NCBI RefSeq assembly: GCF_030547075.1
Contig: NZ_JAUOQH010000019.1
Span: forward strand, 1-64,000
Direction: 5' to 3'
DNA: 64,000 nucleotides
DNA from: Alteromonas sp. 1_MG-2023
Lineage (GTDB): Bacteria > Pseudomonadota > Gammaproteobacteria > Enterobacterales > Alteromonadaceae
This document shows positions 27,399-36,621 of this stretch, piece by piece. Both the position numbers and the translations under genes were made by a program. The stretch's first letter is position 1. Each line of letters opens with the position of its first letter. The notes under the pieces are model-generated. The model was not told the origin of the DNA and made no database searches. It saw only the letters and a list, made by a program, of their open reading frames with translations.

Positions 27399-27470
27399 TT
27401 TTACGCATGTAAAGAGGTTGGCTAAAATTAATTCACTATATGCAGCGCTTAGCACCTCTTTGCATTACAT

Positions 27471-28346
27471 CTAATAAAGCTTACTACCCCAGCCTAATTT
27501 TTTACGTAACACGTTAAAGTAGCTGTAACCCTTTGGATGCACTAAATAAAGTTTATCTTCACTTTTATTAATGCGTATTTCATCGCCTGGAAGTACGGGG
27601 AGAACAATGTGACTGTCGCAGCTGATTTGCAATGAGTCGCTGTTAACCTTTGATACCTTCATCGACACTTGGCTGTCGGCATCGACTACAATTGGCCTGC
27701 TGCTTAATGTGTGTGGAAACATAGGCACTAAGGTTAATGCATCGAGCTTTGGCATGATAATAGGCCCGCCAGCGGATAGTGAATAAGCAGTAGAGCCGGT
27801 AGGGGTAGCTACAATTAGCCCGTCTGAGCGTTGGCTGAATACAAATTGCTCATCAATGTAAATTTCAAATTCCATCATGTGTGCAACTTTACCGTGGTGA
27901 AGTACCACTTCGTTTACTGCGGAACTGCTACTTTTTAGCTTTTCGTGGCGATACACGCCTACGTCTAACAAAAAGCGTTTTTCCACCACGCATTCACCTT
28001 CAAAAATAAGGTCGAGTTGCTGAACAATGTCATCTGGGTGAATATCGGTTAAAAAGCCTAAATTGCCTCTATTTACCCCCACTACATGAATATCAAAGCG
28101 GGCTAGCACCCTTGCTGCACCTAGCATACTGCCGTCACCGCCTACCACGACGGCAAGGTCGGCTTCTTTACCAATGGTAACTAAGTTACAAGCTCGGTGA
28201 TTATCGCTTTCTAATTCTTTTGAAATGCTTTCTTCAACCAATAAGTCACAGCCTTTTGCAGTGAGGTATTGGGCCAAAAGATTTAAGCTGTCGTGGGTAG
28301 CAGCGTGTTGAGGTTTGCCAATTAAAGCAACGGTTTGATAGGACAT
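27471..28346 (-). CDS. nadK: NAD kinase
   Basis: Phosphorylates NAD to NADP. The 291-residue protein has the family GGDG motif in [14 protein letters not shown], preceded by IGKEADLAV, then [23 protein letters not shown], the [22 protein letters not shown] active-site stretch split over two strands, and a C-terminal [11 protein letters not shown] as in E. coli NadK. It lies upstream of recN in the conserved arrangement and downstream of bdhA by 79 bp, where a small CCTTA-CGC-TAAGG hairpin (28412-28424) may weakly terminate the upstream operon. Confidence 0.97.
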   Translation of the reverse strand: MSYQTVALIGKPQHAATHDSLNLLAQYLTAKGCDLLVEESISKELESDNHRACNLVTIGKEADLAVVVGGDGSMLGAARVLARFDIHVVGVNRGNLGFLTDIHPDDIVQQLDLIFEGECVVEKRFLLDVGVYRHEKLKSSSSAVNEVVLHHGKVAHMMEFEIYIDEQFVFSQRSDGLIVATPTGSTAYSLSAGGPIIMPKLDALTLVPMFPHTLSSRPIVVDADSQVSMKVSKVNSDSLQISCDSHIVLPVLPGDEIRINKSEDKLYLVHPKGYSYFNVLRKKLGWGSKLY

Positions 28347-28425
28347 GTAGTGCTAATGTGTTTTCCTTACTGATGTCAGGACATTAGCACAGTTATTTTA
28401 TGAATGGAAAGCCTTAGCGTAAGGT

Positions 28426-29193
28426 TTATCGTGCCGTCCAGCCCCCATCAAGCACCATAGTTTGGCCGGTAATATTACGTGCACTATCCGACATTAAAAA
28501 TGCTGCTGTACCAGACAATTCCTCTACGCTAATGAATTGTTTCTTAGGCATGGGCTCTAGCATTATTTTGTTTATTACTTCTTCTTCTGTGAGGTTGTTC
28601 TCTCTAGCTTGTGAGGCAATTTGTTTTTCAACTAACGGCGTTTTTACATAGGCTGGGCAAAGGGTATTGATAGTGACATCACAGTCGCCGGTTTCAAGGG
28701 CGATAGTTTTTGCAAACCCCAGTAGGCCATGTTTTGCTGCAACGTAAGCCGATTTATAAGGGGAGGCCACTAGGGAGTGAATTGAACCAATGTTGATAAT
28801 TCGGCCAAAGTTTTGCTCTCGCATGCCAGGTAAAAAAGCTTGGGTTAAAAGCGCGGGGCCAACTAGCATTATATTAATTAATTGCTGCCACTTCTCGGGC
28901 GGAAAATCTTCAATGCGTGATACGTGTTGAATGCCCGCGTTATTAATCAATACATCTACTTTTTGCCCCTCGAGCAAGTCGGGTAAAGCCGCCACTTGCT
29001 GAACATTGCATACATCAACCTGAATAGCACTTGCACTACCACCTTCTTTTAGAATATCGCTCGCAGCGCGCTGTGCAGCTTGTTCGTTAATATCGGCAAT
29101 AATCACATGATGCCCTGCTTTCGACATTGCTTGTGCTATACCAAAGCCAATACCGCTAGCACCACCAGTTATAAATACGGTTCGCTTAGTCAT
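28426..29193 (-). CDS. bdhA: 3-hydroxybutyrate dehydrogenase
   Basis: NAD-dependent short-chain dehydrogenase oxidising D-3-hydroxybutyrate to acetoacetate. 255 residues: TGGASGIG cofactor motif (about 9-16), NNAGIQHVS, catalytic Ser in NIGSIHSLV, and Tyr-x-x-x-Lys in YKSAYVAAKHG. LVEKQIASQARE and TLCPAYVKTPL match the 3HB dehydrogenase subgroup. Its ATG overlaps the PHB depolymerase stop by 8 bases, which ties the two steps (polymer to monomer to acetoacetate) in one operon. Confidence 0.92.
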   Translation of the reverse strand: MTKRTVFITGGASGIGFGIAQAMSKAGHHVIIADINEQAAQRAASDILKEGGSASAIQVDVCNVQQVAALPDLLEGQKVDVLINNAGIQHVSRIEDFPPEKWQQLINIMLVGPALLTQAFLPGMREQNFGRIINIGSIHSLVASPYKSAYVAAKHGLLGFAKTIALETGDCDVTINTLCPAYVKTPLVEKQIASQARENNLTEEEVINKIMLEPMPKKQFISVEELSGTAAFLMSDSARNITGQTMVLDGGWTAR

Positions 29194-30244
29194 TATTTAC
29201 AGTTCCTGTATTCATCGTTGTTTTATTGGTAGCGCCTGTATTTATGCCTTTAATCATATTGGTAACAGCAGAAATCTGCGCGCCTTTTCGATTTGCATAG
29301 TCATCTGAAGAGTATCCCCACCAATCCCAGCAACCTTGGGGGTTTAAAGGCATAAACAACGACTTTTTAGTTTGCGGGTATAGCACAACGATATTGTTAT
29401 CATCGGCCCATTTATTGATACCAGTTTCTGTTATATAGCTATCGCCTACGGCTTCGGCATATTGATTACATCCATGAAAGCTTATATGTAAGCTGCAGGA
29501 TTCACCTTCTGCACAGTTTTCGGGTACAAAAACAAACCCTTTTTCTGCCAAGGTTTCGCCATTGCTGCCTGAAAGCTTATGCTGAGAAATAGTGTAAACC
29601 TTGCCTGAAACGGTGTCGTCGGGTGCCGTTAAGTTGGGTAACAGGTGATTTAACATATTGCCCGCTGCATCGTAATTACAATTACCAATAAAAGGGCTTT
29701 CTGAAACGCTGCAATTACTGCCTTCCTTCAAAGTAGGGAAGTGGTGTGCTGCGCTTTGGTCGTTCACGTACACAATATTTTGAGTGTCTGTCCAATTTTG
29801 GTATTGGCGGTACAGTAAATCGCTGGCTTGTGCCGTTACACGTACGTCGTTAGTGCCGTGAAATAACCATACTTTGGCATCTTTAAGGCCTGTTAAAGGC
29901 GCAATGCTGCCTTCGGTCGCATAGTCTACAGCTACGCTTGAAAGAGCATCTAGATTTATTGGCGTATCTACCTTATTTACGCATTGGTTCAATGCCGTAG
30001 TAATATCATTTTGCGCACAATAATAGGGCCCTGCAGCAATAATGCCTGCGCCTTTTACCCAATCACTGTGTGCTATATGAAATTGCGTGGCCATGTATCC
30101 GCCAGAGGAAAGGCCAGATACGGTAACTCGCTCTACATCAAGGTTCAGCGGTGGTAGGCCATTGGCTGCATTAGCTGAGTTAGATAACGCAACGCTACTG
30201 TATAAAGCACAAACACTGGCCAGTATTTTATAAGTTGTTTTCAT
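29186..30244 (-). CDS. phaZ: Secreted polyhydroxybutyrate depolymerase
   Basis: Esterase_PHB-type hydrolase of 352 residues. A signal peptide (about 1-27) indicates export to periplasm or outside. The lipase box GLSSG has nucleophile Ser46 near the mature N terminus; HGTNDVRV (acid) and SAAHHFP (His) supply the rest of the triad, and FHGCNQY is the second family motif. No C-terminal substrate-binding domain is visible, so soluble oligomers or amorphous polymer are likelier substrates than crystalline PHB. Codons for NWTDTQN coincide with a copy of the dispersed repeat (29782-29795). Good AGGA ribosome site 7 bases before the ATG. Confidence 0.88.
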   Translation of the reverse strand: MKTTYKILASVCALYSSVALSNSANAANGLPPLNLDVERVTVSGLSSGGYMATQFHIAHSDWVKGAGIIAAGPYYCAQNDITTALNQCVNKVDTPINLDALSSVAVDYATEGSIAPLTGLKDAKVWLFHGTNDVRVTAQASDLLYRQYQNWTDTQNIVYVNDQSAAHHFPTLKEGSNCSVSESPFIGNCNYDAAGNMLNHLLPNLTAPDDTVSGKVYTISQHKLSGSNGETLAEKGFVFVPENCAEGESCSLHISFHGCNQYAEAVGDSYITETGINKWADDNNIVVLYPQTKKSLFMPLNPQGCWDWWGYSSDDYANRKGAQISAVTNMIKGINTGATNKTTMNTGTVNND

Positions 30245-30262
30245 AACAGGTTCCTACAGTTA

Positions 30263-30287
30263 AATGCTTACTTTGCCGCTAAGCATT
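30263..30287. other. Intercistronic stem-loop between the MetX-like gene and phaZ
   Basis: AATGCTTA (30263-30270) and TAAGCATT (30280-30287) form a perfect 8-bp stem with a 9-base loop. No T run follows, so it is not a terminator. It may be a processing or mRNA-stability element within the operon. Confidence 0.5.
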
Positions 30288-30318
30288 GCACTTATTTAAA
30301 CGGTTCATTTCTTAGTAT

Positions 30319-31674
30319 TTATAAAGCGCTTGAAAGAAAAGCGGCAATACGCTCCCCTTCGGCTTGCACGTTTACTACCCCTTCAAGGTGTCCGAAGGGG
30401 CCATTCAGTGTTTCCAGTTCGCTGTTTTTCCCTAAGCCCTTGAGTTGATTGTGAGCCGACTCGGCTAAATAAGGCATAAGTAACAAATCGGTGGATGCCG
30501 GCAAGAACAAGGTTTCAGCTTGAATATTTTCAAGCCCTGCTTTCAAGCTATTACCATGACCTGCTACAAACAATTGGCAGGCGCGTACCAAATAAAGAAG
30601 GTGGTTTGCATCCATTTTTTTAGCGCGCTGACGAGCACGGCTTTCTAACCATTTCACAATAGAGTGCTGAGCGTTAATGTTCTCTAGCGGCGCTTGCTCC
30701 ACGGCTTGATAACCTAGTTTATTACCTTGTTGGTTAAAATACGTAGGGTACAAGGCATGTTGGGTGATCATCATTAAAGACGCCACTAGCCCTTCAGCGG
30801 GTTCGTTATGTCGAGAGTAGCTGCCTTTATTCCAATTAGCATCTAGCCGAATAGGCATCGCCCAGTGTGAGAGTGCGGCGGTTGTCCACGCATCGCTTTC
30901 ACCCGAGCCAATAACCGATATCATTCTTGGCACCCAGTCGGGGTAAGCACTGGCCCAATCGATAGCCTGCATCGACCCCATAGAAGGGCCAATCACAGCA
31001 TGAAGTTTCTGAACGCCCAAGCTTTCCAGTAGCGCCTTTTGTACATTAACGAAGTCGCGGATTGTCACCACGGGGAATTCTAGCCCCCACGGCTTACCGG
31101 TTTCTGAGTTGATAGTCGCTGGGCCGGTAGTAATAACGTGGTCATCATAAGCGTTTAAATTCACTAAACTGTCTACACTGACAACGTAATAGATATCGGT
31201 ATCAATGGCTTTGCCAGAGCCAATTAACGCGTCCCAGTATCCTATGTTAGGGTTTGTATCTTCCATAGAGCTTTCATATACACCTGCCGCATGGGATGTG
31301 CCCGAAAAATGGTGAGTAATAAGAATAACGTTGCTCTTGTCTGCATTTAATTGGCCATAGGCTTCCCAACCCACTTTCACGTTGTTAATGGTTTTGCCAC
31401 CAAATGTGGTGAAGCTTTCTATTGAGAACGTTTCTTTCTTCGTAACCAGTGTTGGTTGATGTGTTTCTATGTCAGTTGCATCAAAATTATTTTTATCTAC
31501 TGCGCTTGTATCAGCAGTACTTGCCCCATTAGTTGTGGCGATAAACTCCGCTGATTCAGTTGATGCTGAATTAGCTAAATTAGCTAAATTTGCTGAATTG
31601 GCACTGCACGCGGTTGTAGTAATCAACGGCAATGCCAGCAAAGTACAATATAAAAAAGCTATTTTTAGTCTCAT
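30319..31674 (-). CDS. MetX-like lipoprotein esterase (E22 family type)
   Basis: A 451-residue alpha/beta-hydrolase related to homoserine O-acetyltransferase (MetX). A signal peptide ends in TTAC (Cys23, probable lipidation), then an Ala/Asn/Ser-rich linker with the repeat NSANLANLANSAS precedes the catalytic domain. Recognisable parts are VGWEAYGQL, THHFSGTSHAAG, the nucleophile elbow GPSMGSMQAIDWA (Ser about residue 229), and a late FGHLEGV His region. Export and a GPSMGS rather than GGSMGG elbow argue against methionine synthesis; MetX-like exported esterases are a known group. Its operon (permease, PHB depolymerase, 3HB dehydrogenase) suggests it cleaves hydroxyalkanoate oligomers or esters; this is inference. 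Confidence 0.82.
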   Translation of the reverse strand: MRLKIAFLYCTLLALPLITTTACSANSANLANLANSASTESAEFIATTNGASTADTSAVDKNNFDATDIETHQPTLVTKKETFSIESFTTFGGKTINNVKVGWEAYGQLNADKSNVILITHHFSGTSHAAGVYESSMEDTNPNIGYWDALIGSGKAIDTDIYYVVSVDSLVNLNAYDDHVITTGPATINSETGKPWGLEFPVVTIRDFVNVQKALLESLGVQKLHAVIGPSMGSMQAIDWASAYPDWVPRMISVIGSGESDAWTTAALSHWAMPIRLDANWNKGSYSRHNEPAEGLVASLMMITQHALYPTYFNQQGNKLGYQAVEQAPLENINAQHSIVKWLESRARQRAKKMDANHLLYLVRACQLFVAGHGNSLKAGLENIQAETLFLPASTDLLLMPYLAESAHNQLKGLGKNSELETLNGPFGHLEGVVNVQAEGERIAAFLSSAL

Positions 31675-31686
31675 GGAAATCCTTGT

Positions 31687-32985
31687 CTAAAACACGCTGA
31701 ATAAGCCAATTGCAAGGGCTAGCCCTATAACCGGTACGACTACGGTTAATGCTGCGACTGCACCGTAGGCAGCCTTATGAGTTTCATGGCATATGGCGCG
31801 AATTGTGGTGACAACATACCCGTTATGAGGCAGTGAATCTAGCGCACCTGAAGAGATTGAAACAATACGGTGTAATTGTTCTGGTTGCACACCTTGGTCG
31901 AGATAATGCGGTGCAAGTAATGGCAGCGCAATGGCTTGCCCGCCAGATGCCGAACCGGTTAAGCCTGCTATTACACTAATCGCAATAGCAGCGCCAATTA
32001 ACTCGTTGCCAGGAATTTGCGTCATTAACGTTACCGTTTGCTGAAATGCCTCTGTGTTTTTGGCGATTGAACCAAACCCTACCACGGCCGCAGTATTGCC
32101 AATGGCTACCAGCGCGCCGGTTGTGCCGGTGTTAATCGCCGCTTGTAAATTGTGAAAGTGGGCATGGTTTATTATTAGCAAGGTAAGCACACCTCCCCCT
32201 AAGGCTACAATAAGCGCAAGTTGTGCTAGTGCTTCGTGTAAAAAGAAGGAAATACATAGCACCACAAGCAATGGAATAATGCCGGTAAGTGGGTGAGGGT
32301 AGTCACGTTCGCGTATTTCAGGGTCGGTAATTCGCGCTTCAAATTCTTCGCCATTGGCTATCGCTTTGCGGATCATTTTTGCCAACCACCAGTAGCCAAG
32401 CACTGCCATGAAAATAGCAACCACTAAGCTAACTTCCCATGCAGCAAAGGGCGAGGTGCCTAAATACTTAATGGGGATCCAATTTTGGATTTCTGGCGAG
32501 CCGGCAGAGGTCATGGTAAAGGTGACCGAGCCGAATGCCATGGCGGCGGGTATGAAACGGCGCGGCAAGTTCGCATCTTTAAATAAGCTTACTGCCATAG
32601 GATAAACCGAGAAGGCGACAACAAAAACGCTTACGCCCCCGTAAGTTAAAATAGCGCAAGCAAGCACCACTGCTAACACAGCTTGTTTGTAACCAATACG
32701 TTGTATTATCCAACGAGAGACGGAATCGGCTGCGCCACTGTCTTCCATGAATTTGCCAAATAAAGCACCAAGCAAAAACATAAAAAACCATGCGGCGATA
32801 AAGCCTGAAAACCCACTCATGTAGGTTTCCACAAAATTTATATCACCAATAAAAACAGACATGCCGTTGGTTAACGCCACAACCAGTGCACATAAGGGGG
32901 CTGCAATGAAAAGGTTCATTCCCCGAATGGTTAACACTATTAATAATACGAGTCCGCCTACCAGACCAATCATACTTAACATCAT
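31687..32985 (-). CDS. GntP-family permease, probable 3-hydroxybutyrate transporter
   Basis: A 432-residue inner-membrane permease with about 12 hydrophobic segments. Family features include MFLLGALFGKFMEDSGAADSV, YGGVSVFVVAFSVYPMA, FTMTSAGSPEIQNWIP, GNTAAVVGFGSIAKNT and GLTGSASGGQAIALPLL, and ISSGALDSLPHNGYV late in the sequence. GntP members carry gluconate, citrate-like or 3-hydroxybutyrate acids. Linkage to bdhA and phaZ favours 3-hydroxybutyrate. First gene of the operon, 12 bp before the MetX-like gene; an AGGA ribosome site is 6 bases before the ATG. Confidence 0.85.
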   Translation of the reverse strand: MMLSMIGLVGGLVLLIVLTIRGMNLFIAAPLCALVVALTNGMSVFIGDINFVETYMSGFSGFIAAWFFMFLLGALFGKFMEDSGAADSVSRWIIQRIGYKQAVLAVVLACAILTYGGVSVFVVAFSVYPMAVSLFKDANLPRRFIPAAMAFGSVTFTMTSAGSPEIQNWIPIKYLGTSPFAAWEVSLVVAIFMAVLGYWWLAKMIRKAIANGEEFEARITDPEIRERDYPHPLTGIIPLLVVLCISFFLHEALAQLALIVALGGGVLTLLIINHAHFHNLQAAINTGTTGALVAIGNTAAVVGFGSIAKNTEAFQQTVTLMTQIPGNELIGAAIAISVIAGLTGSASGGQAIALPLLAPHYLDQGVQPEQLHRIVSISSGALDSLPHNGYVVTTIRAICHETHKAAYGAVAALTVVVPVIGLALAIGLFSVF

Positions 32986-33148
32986 TATTTTTCCTTAGAA
33001 ATCTGTGACCGCAGATTCTCCAGAACAGTTAAGTTTATGTTTATCTTGCGTTTATGTAGCTGTAAGTCATGGCTTTTTTATATCAGTTAATGATTGGTGA
33101 AGTCATGTCCTAGGGCTAAAGTGTGGCGGTAGTGGCGCAAAATTCCCA

Positions 33149-33164
33149 TAGTACGATGGTACTA
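33149..33164. promoter_or_regulatory. Dyad operator TAGTAC-N4-GTACTA in the divergent permease/TonB-receptor promoter
   Basis: A perfect 6-bp inverted repeat with a 4-bp spacer (GATG) lies in the 271-bp intergenic region, about 93 bp before the TonB-receptor start and 164 bp before the permease start. The half-site size and spacing fit a dimeric NarL/LuxR-type regulator. The adjacent CrbR-like regulator is the obvious candidate, but binding is not shown. Nothing else is evident in 32986-33256. Confidence 0.55.
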
Positions 33165-33256
33165 CATACGGCAAGGGTAAAATTACCTAGAGTAAAGTTC
33201 GACCGCAGGCATTACATCCGACAGTAACGATAATTTAGAACTAAAAAGGACACATT

Positions 33257-35551
33257 ATGTCACTCACTACACACATGCAGCGTTACCCTCGCTCTATCTG
33301 TGCAGCTGCTGTTGCGAGCGCACTGTTAATTTCACCCACTACTTTCGCTCAAGACGCTGATGCAGACGATAAAGGCAAGCTAGAACGTATTGAAGTTACC
33401 GCACGAAAAACCGTTGAATCGCTACAGGAAACCCCTGTGGCTATCACCTCAATTGGGGCGGTTGAATTAGCTGAAAAGGGCATTAGCGTACTCACTGAAG
33501 TTCAGCAGTTTTCACCTAACACTACATTGCAAACCAGCCGTGGCACGAACTCTACGTTAACGGCGTTTATTCGTGGTTTAGGTCAGCAAGATCCGCTTTG
33601 GGGATACGAGCCTGGTGTAGGGATTTACGTTGACGATGTTTACATAGCTCGCCCACAAGGTGCGGTACTCGATTTATTAGATGTACAGCGCATAGAGGTA
33701 TTACGAGGGCCGCAGGGCACGCTTTATGGCAAAAATACGATTGGTGGGGCGGTTAAATATGTCACCAAAGAGATGTCAGGGGAAACCCAGTTAAATGTAC
33801 AAGCTACGCTTGGTAGTTATAGCCAGCGTGATCTAAAAGTTACCGGGCAAATTCCATTAGTAGAAGATACTGTGTATTTGGGCGTAGGCTACGCCAACTT
33901 AAATCGCGATGGTTTTGGTGAATATTTAGTTAGCGCATTAGACGGCCAAGATAAAGAAAACTACAACAAAGATTTATGGGCAGCGCGCCTAACGCTAGAA
34001 GTACACGCTAGTGATGATTTATTTTTCCGTTTCGGCTGGGATAAAACCGAAGATACCTCGAATGCAAAAGGGGGTTATCGCCTTATCCCCAGTATTTTAA
34101 CCGACGCGCCAGTGCCTGATTCAAAGTTCGATTCGTACACCAGTTTACCTACCTGGAATAAAGTAGAACTTGAAGGATATAACTGGTTAGCTCGATATAA
34201 CGTAAGTGATAATTTAGAACTTAAATACATAGGTTCGCACCGCGAGAGTTACTCGCCTACAAATATCGATTTTGATAATACGGCATTGCCAATTTTTGAT
34301 GTACCTGCCGAGTATGACGATAGCAACGACACCCATGAATTACAGCTCAATTACACAGGGAATAGCTACTCGCTAGTATCTGGCTTATATCTTTATGATG
34401 GTGAGTCATGCGGAAACTTTGACGCTGTGTTAGGTGTATTGGGTGTGGCGCTAGGCGCGTCTGGCTTAACCCGCGAAGTAAGCGGCTGTAACAACTCAGA
34501 AAGTTGGGCAGCTTATGCACAGTTTAATTACGATATTAACGATAAGCTTTCTCTATCACTTGGTGCCCGCTACACAGACGAAGAAAAATCGGCAACAGTA
34601 AATAACGGCTTAATCTTCGCGAATGTTTACCCTTATACCGATTGGTTCGATGGCTATGTTCGCCCTGATGGTGACTTAGTTCCGCAGGTGCTGGGCACTG
34701 ACAGCGACGGGGACGGTGTATTTGAAGGGGCGGCGGTGGAAAGCTGGTCGCGCTTTACGCCGCGAGTTGGTGTGGAATACCAAATGAGTCGCGATACTAT
34801 GTTTTTTGCGAGTTATTCGCAGGGCTTTAAATCGGGCACCTTCAATCCACGCGCTACGGTAAATGAGCCTGGCGTAGAACCCGAAATCGTTGATAGCTAC
34901 GAAGTGGGCATGAAAAGCGATTTGAATGATGCATTGCGATTGAATGTGACATTATTCTCGTACGACCATTCAGACCGACAATATATTGGTATTGAAGGTG
35001 ACTTAAGCGACCCAACTGCACTTGATCAAAGACTACGTAACGCTGCTGAAACGGCTGCCAAAGGTGCTGAAGTAGAAATGACGTGGGTTGCTTCTGATAA
35101 CTTGCAATTTGATGTGGCTTACGGGTATATCGATTTTGAAATTAAGAAAAACAACGCAATACCACCCCTAATTGGTTTAGCTAGCACGCCCGAAAATACG
35201 TTGAACGTAGGCGCAAATTATCTGCTAGAAACCGGCTTTGGTGATATCTCATTTAACGCTAATTATTACTATCGTGGTGATTATTTATTGTTTGAAACCA
35301 GCGACCTTATTGAGCAAGACGCTTATGGTATGGTGAACTTAAGTGCGCGTTGGGAGAGTGTAGAAGGCGACTGGTATGCTGGCCTTCATGTCAAAAATCT
35401 TACCGACGAAGAGTACTTGGTGGGTGGGTATGATTTTGTTACCCGAGACGAAGACGGCAACTTTGGGCCAGGTTTAGGCGGGGATACTACGTTAATTGGC
35501 TATTATGGCGACCCACGTACGGTTCACGTTACGCTAGGTTATCGTTTTTAG
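33257..35551 (+). CDS. TonB-dependent outer-membrane receptor
   Basis: A 764-residue outer-membrane receptor. The signal peptide (about 1-31, ending in FAQ) precedes a TonB-box-like segment ERIEVTARK, the plug domain (about 50-165) with PVAITSIGAVEL, GVGIYVDDVYIARPQG and RIEVLRGPQGTLYGKNTIGG, and a 22-strand barrel that ends in YRF. The plug and C-terminal Phe are typical of intact receptors. Divergent from the 3HB operon with a shared operator-like dyad, so uptake of hydroxyalkanoate oligomers is a reasonable hypothesis; siderophore uptake is the default alternative, but no iron genes are nearby. Confidence 0.85.
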   Translation: MSLTTHMQRYPRSICAAAVASALLISPTTFAQDADADDKGKLERIEVTARKTVESLQETPVAITSIGAVELAEKGISVLTEVQQFSPNTTLQTSRGTNSTLTAFIRGLGQQDPLWGYEPGVGIYVDDVYIARPQGAVLDLLDVQRIEVLRGPQGTLYGKNTIGGAVKYVTKEMSGETQLNVQATLGSYSQRDLKVTGQIPLVEDTVYLGVGYANLNRDGFGEYLVSALDGQDKENYNKDLWAARLTLEVHASDDLFFRFGWDKTEDTSNAKGGYRLIPSILTDAPVPDSKFDSYTSLPTWNKVELEGYNWLARYNVSDNLELKYIGSHRESYSPTNIDFDNTALPIFDVPAEYDDSNDTHELQLNYTGNSYSLVSGLYLYDGESCGNFDAVLGVLGVALGASGLTREVSGCNNSESWAAYAQFNYDINDKLSLSLGARYTDEEKSATVNNGLIFANVYPYTDWFDGYVRPDGDLVPQVLGTDSDGDGVFEGAAVESWSRFTPRVGVEYQMSRDTMFFASYSQGFKSGTFNPRATVNEPGVEPEIVDSYEVGMKSDLNDALRLNVTLFSYDHSDRQYIGIEGDLSDPTALDQRLRNAAETAAKGAEVEMTWVASDNLQFDVAYGYIDFEIKKNNAIPPLIGLASTPENTLNVGANYLLETGFGDISFNANYYYRGDYLLFETSDLIEQDAYGMVNLSARWESVEGDWYAGLHVKNLTDEEYLVGGYDFVTRDEDGNFGPGLGGDTTLIGYYGDPRTVHVTLGYRF

Positions 35552-35661
35552 ACGCGTTAGGTCGTGAGAACTTGCGATAACTCGCACACTTGGCTAGAGA
35601 AATAGTAAGTGTAAATGCTAGCGCAATCGCTAGATAGACGAAAAATATAAATTAGCGCTAC

Positions 35662-35735
35662 TAAATGGCGATACCAAATAGCGATACCAAATAGCTCTAC
35701 AAAAAAAGCCGGAATGAGAGTTCCGGCTTTCTTAT
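35662..35735 (+). terminator. Terminator after the TonB receptor, preceded by a 13-bp tandem repeat
   Basis: AAAAAAAGCCGGAA pairs with TTCCGGCTTT (35701-35730), followed by a T-rich tail; this ends the receptor transcript. Immediately upstream (35662-35700) a 13-bp unit close to CAAATAGCGATAC occurs three times in tandem, two copies with 2-3 substitutions. The rest of 35552-35862 is AT-rich and should hold the crbR promoter. Confidence 0.75.
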
Positions 35736-35862
35736 TTGTGTCTATTTTTATCAAGATAGTGTGTTTCCTCGCTTTATAGGCCCCTTTTAATATTAGGCAT
35801 TTGTAACTATCGTGTTATTATGTATTTAACATTATTGTTACAATTGTGCGGCAGATAACAAA

Positions 35863-36501
35863 ATGAAAATACGTGTACTTATTGCAGATGATCACCCCTT
35901 ATTTCGTGCGGCAATGTGCCAAGCCCTTGGCGACATTGTAGGGCCCAATATACTGCAAGCATCTACGCTGAATGAAACCCTCAGTCAGCTTGACGCTAAC
36001 CCAGATATTGATTTGGTATTTTTGGATGTAAAGATGCCGGGTAATGATGGCTTGATAGGGTTGTCTGAGGTACGAGCGCGTTACCCTGATGTTTTAGTTG
36101 TCATGGTGACAGCCTTTGAAGAGGCGAACCTAATTCGTAAGGCGCTCTCTTTAGGTGCATGCGGTTTTATTCCTAAATCGGCATCTATAGAATGCATAGC
36201 CGAGGCGGTTGAGCGTGTACTAGACGGCGAACAATGGCTTCCTGAATCGGCAGCGAACCTCACCAATGTTGACATTGAGACTGACGATTTTAGCGTTAAA
36301 CTCGCGATGCTCACACCTCACCAATTGAAAGTGCTTCGGATGGTAGCGGATGGATTGCTTAATAAGCAAATTGCCTACGAACTGGACATTTCCGAGTCTA
36401 CCGTGAAACAGCACGTTTCAGCAGTATTAAGAAAGTTGAATGTTATTAATCGTACGAAAGCGGGTATTGCTTTCAAACATGCCATGGCTGTGCACGAATA
36501 G
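35863..36501 (+). CDS. CrbR-like LuxR/NarL-family response regulator
   Basis: A 212-residue regulator. Receiver domain (1-120) with acidic pair DD at 9-10 (ADDHPLF), phosphoacceptor Asp in LVFLDVKMPGNDG, and Lys in FIPKSAS. C-terminal LuxR helix-turn-helix (about 145-205): LTPHQLKVLRMVADGLLNKQIAYELDISE and KQHVSAVLRKLNV. Convergent with the SSS-type hybrid kinase gene, which pairs in many gammaproteobacteria as CrbS/CrbR (MxtR/ErdR, controlling acetyl-CoA synthetase and acetate/short-acid use). The pairing is inferred from neighbourhood and domain types. Confidence 0.85.
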   Translation: MKIRVLIADDHPLFRAAMCQALGDIVGPNILQASTLNETLSQLDANPDIDLVFLDVKMPGNDGLIGLSEVRARYPDVLVVMVTAFEEANLIRKALSLGACGFIPKSASIECIAEAVERVLDGEQWLPESAANLTNVDIETDDFSVKLAMLTPHQLKVLRMVADGLLNKQIAYELDISESTVKQHVSAVLRKLNVINRTKAGIAFKHAMAVHE

Positions 36502-36621
36502 GTTCAAGCTACTGATTAAAAAATCCTATTAATTAAACCAGTCCATAAATAAAATCATTTATTGATATGCCAATCCTTTCAATGAAATTTGACCACTGAT
36601 TTTTCTAGTTCGGCATTAACC

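Noticed and set aside
30319-31674. Homoserine O-acetyltransferase for methionine synthesis (metX)
   Set aside because: It has an export/lipoprotein signal, a Ser-rich linker, a non-canonical elbow and sits in a PHB/3HB operon; a biosynthetic cytoplasmic role does not fit.
33257-35551. Siderophore receptor
   Set aside because: No siderophore, Fur-box or iron-transport gene was recognised nearby; the divergent 3HB operon gives a better context, though the substrate is unproven.
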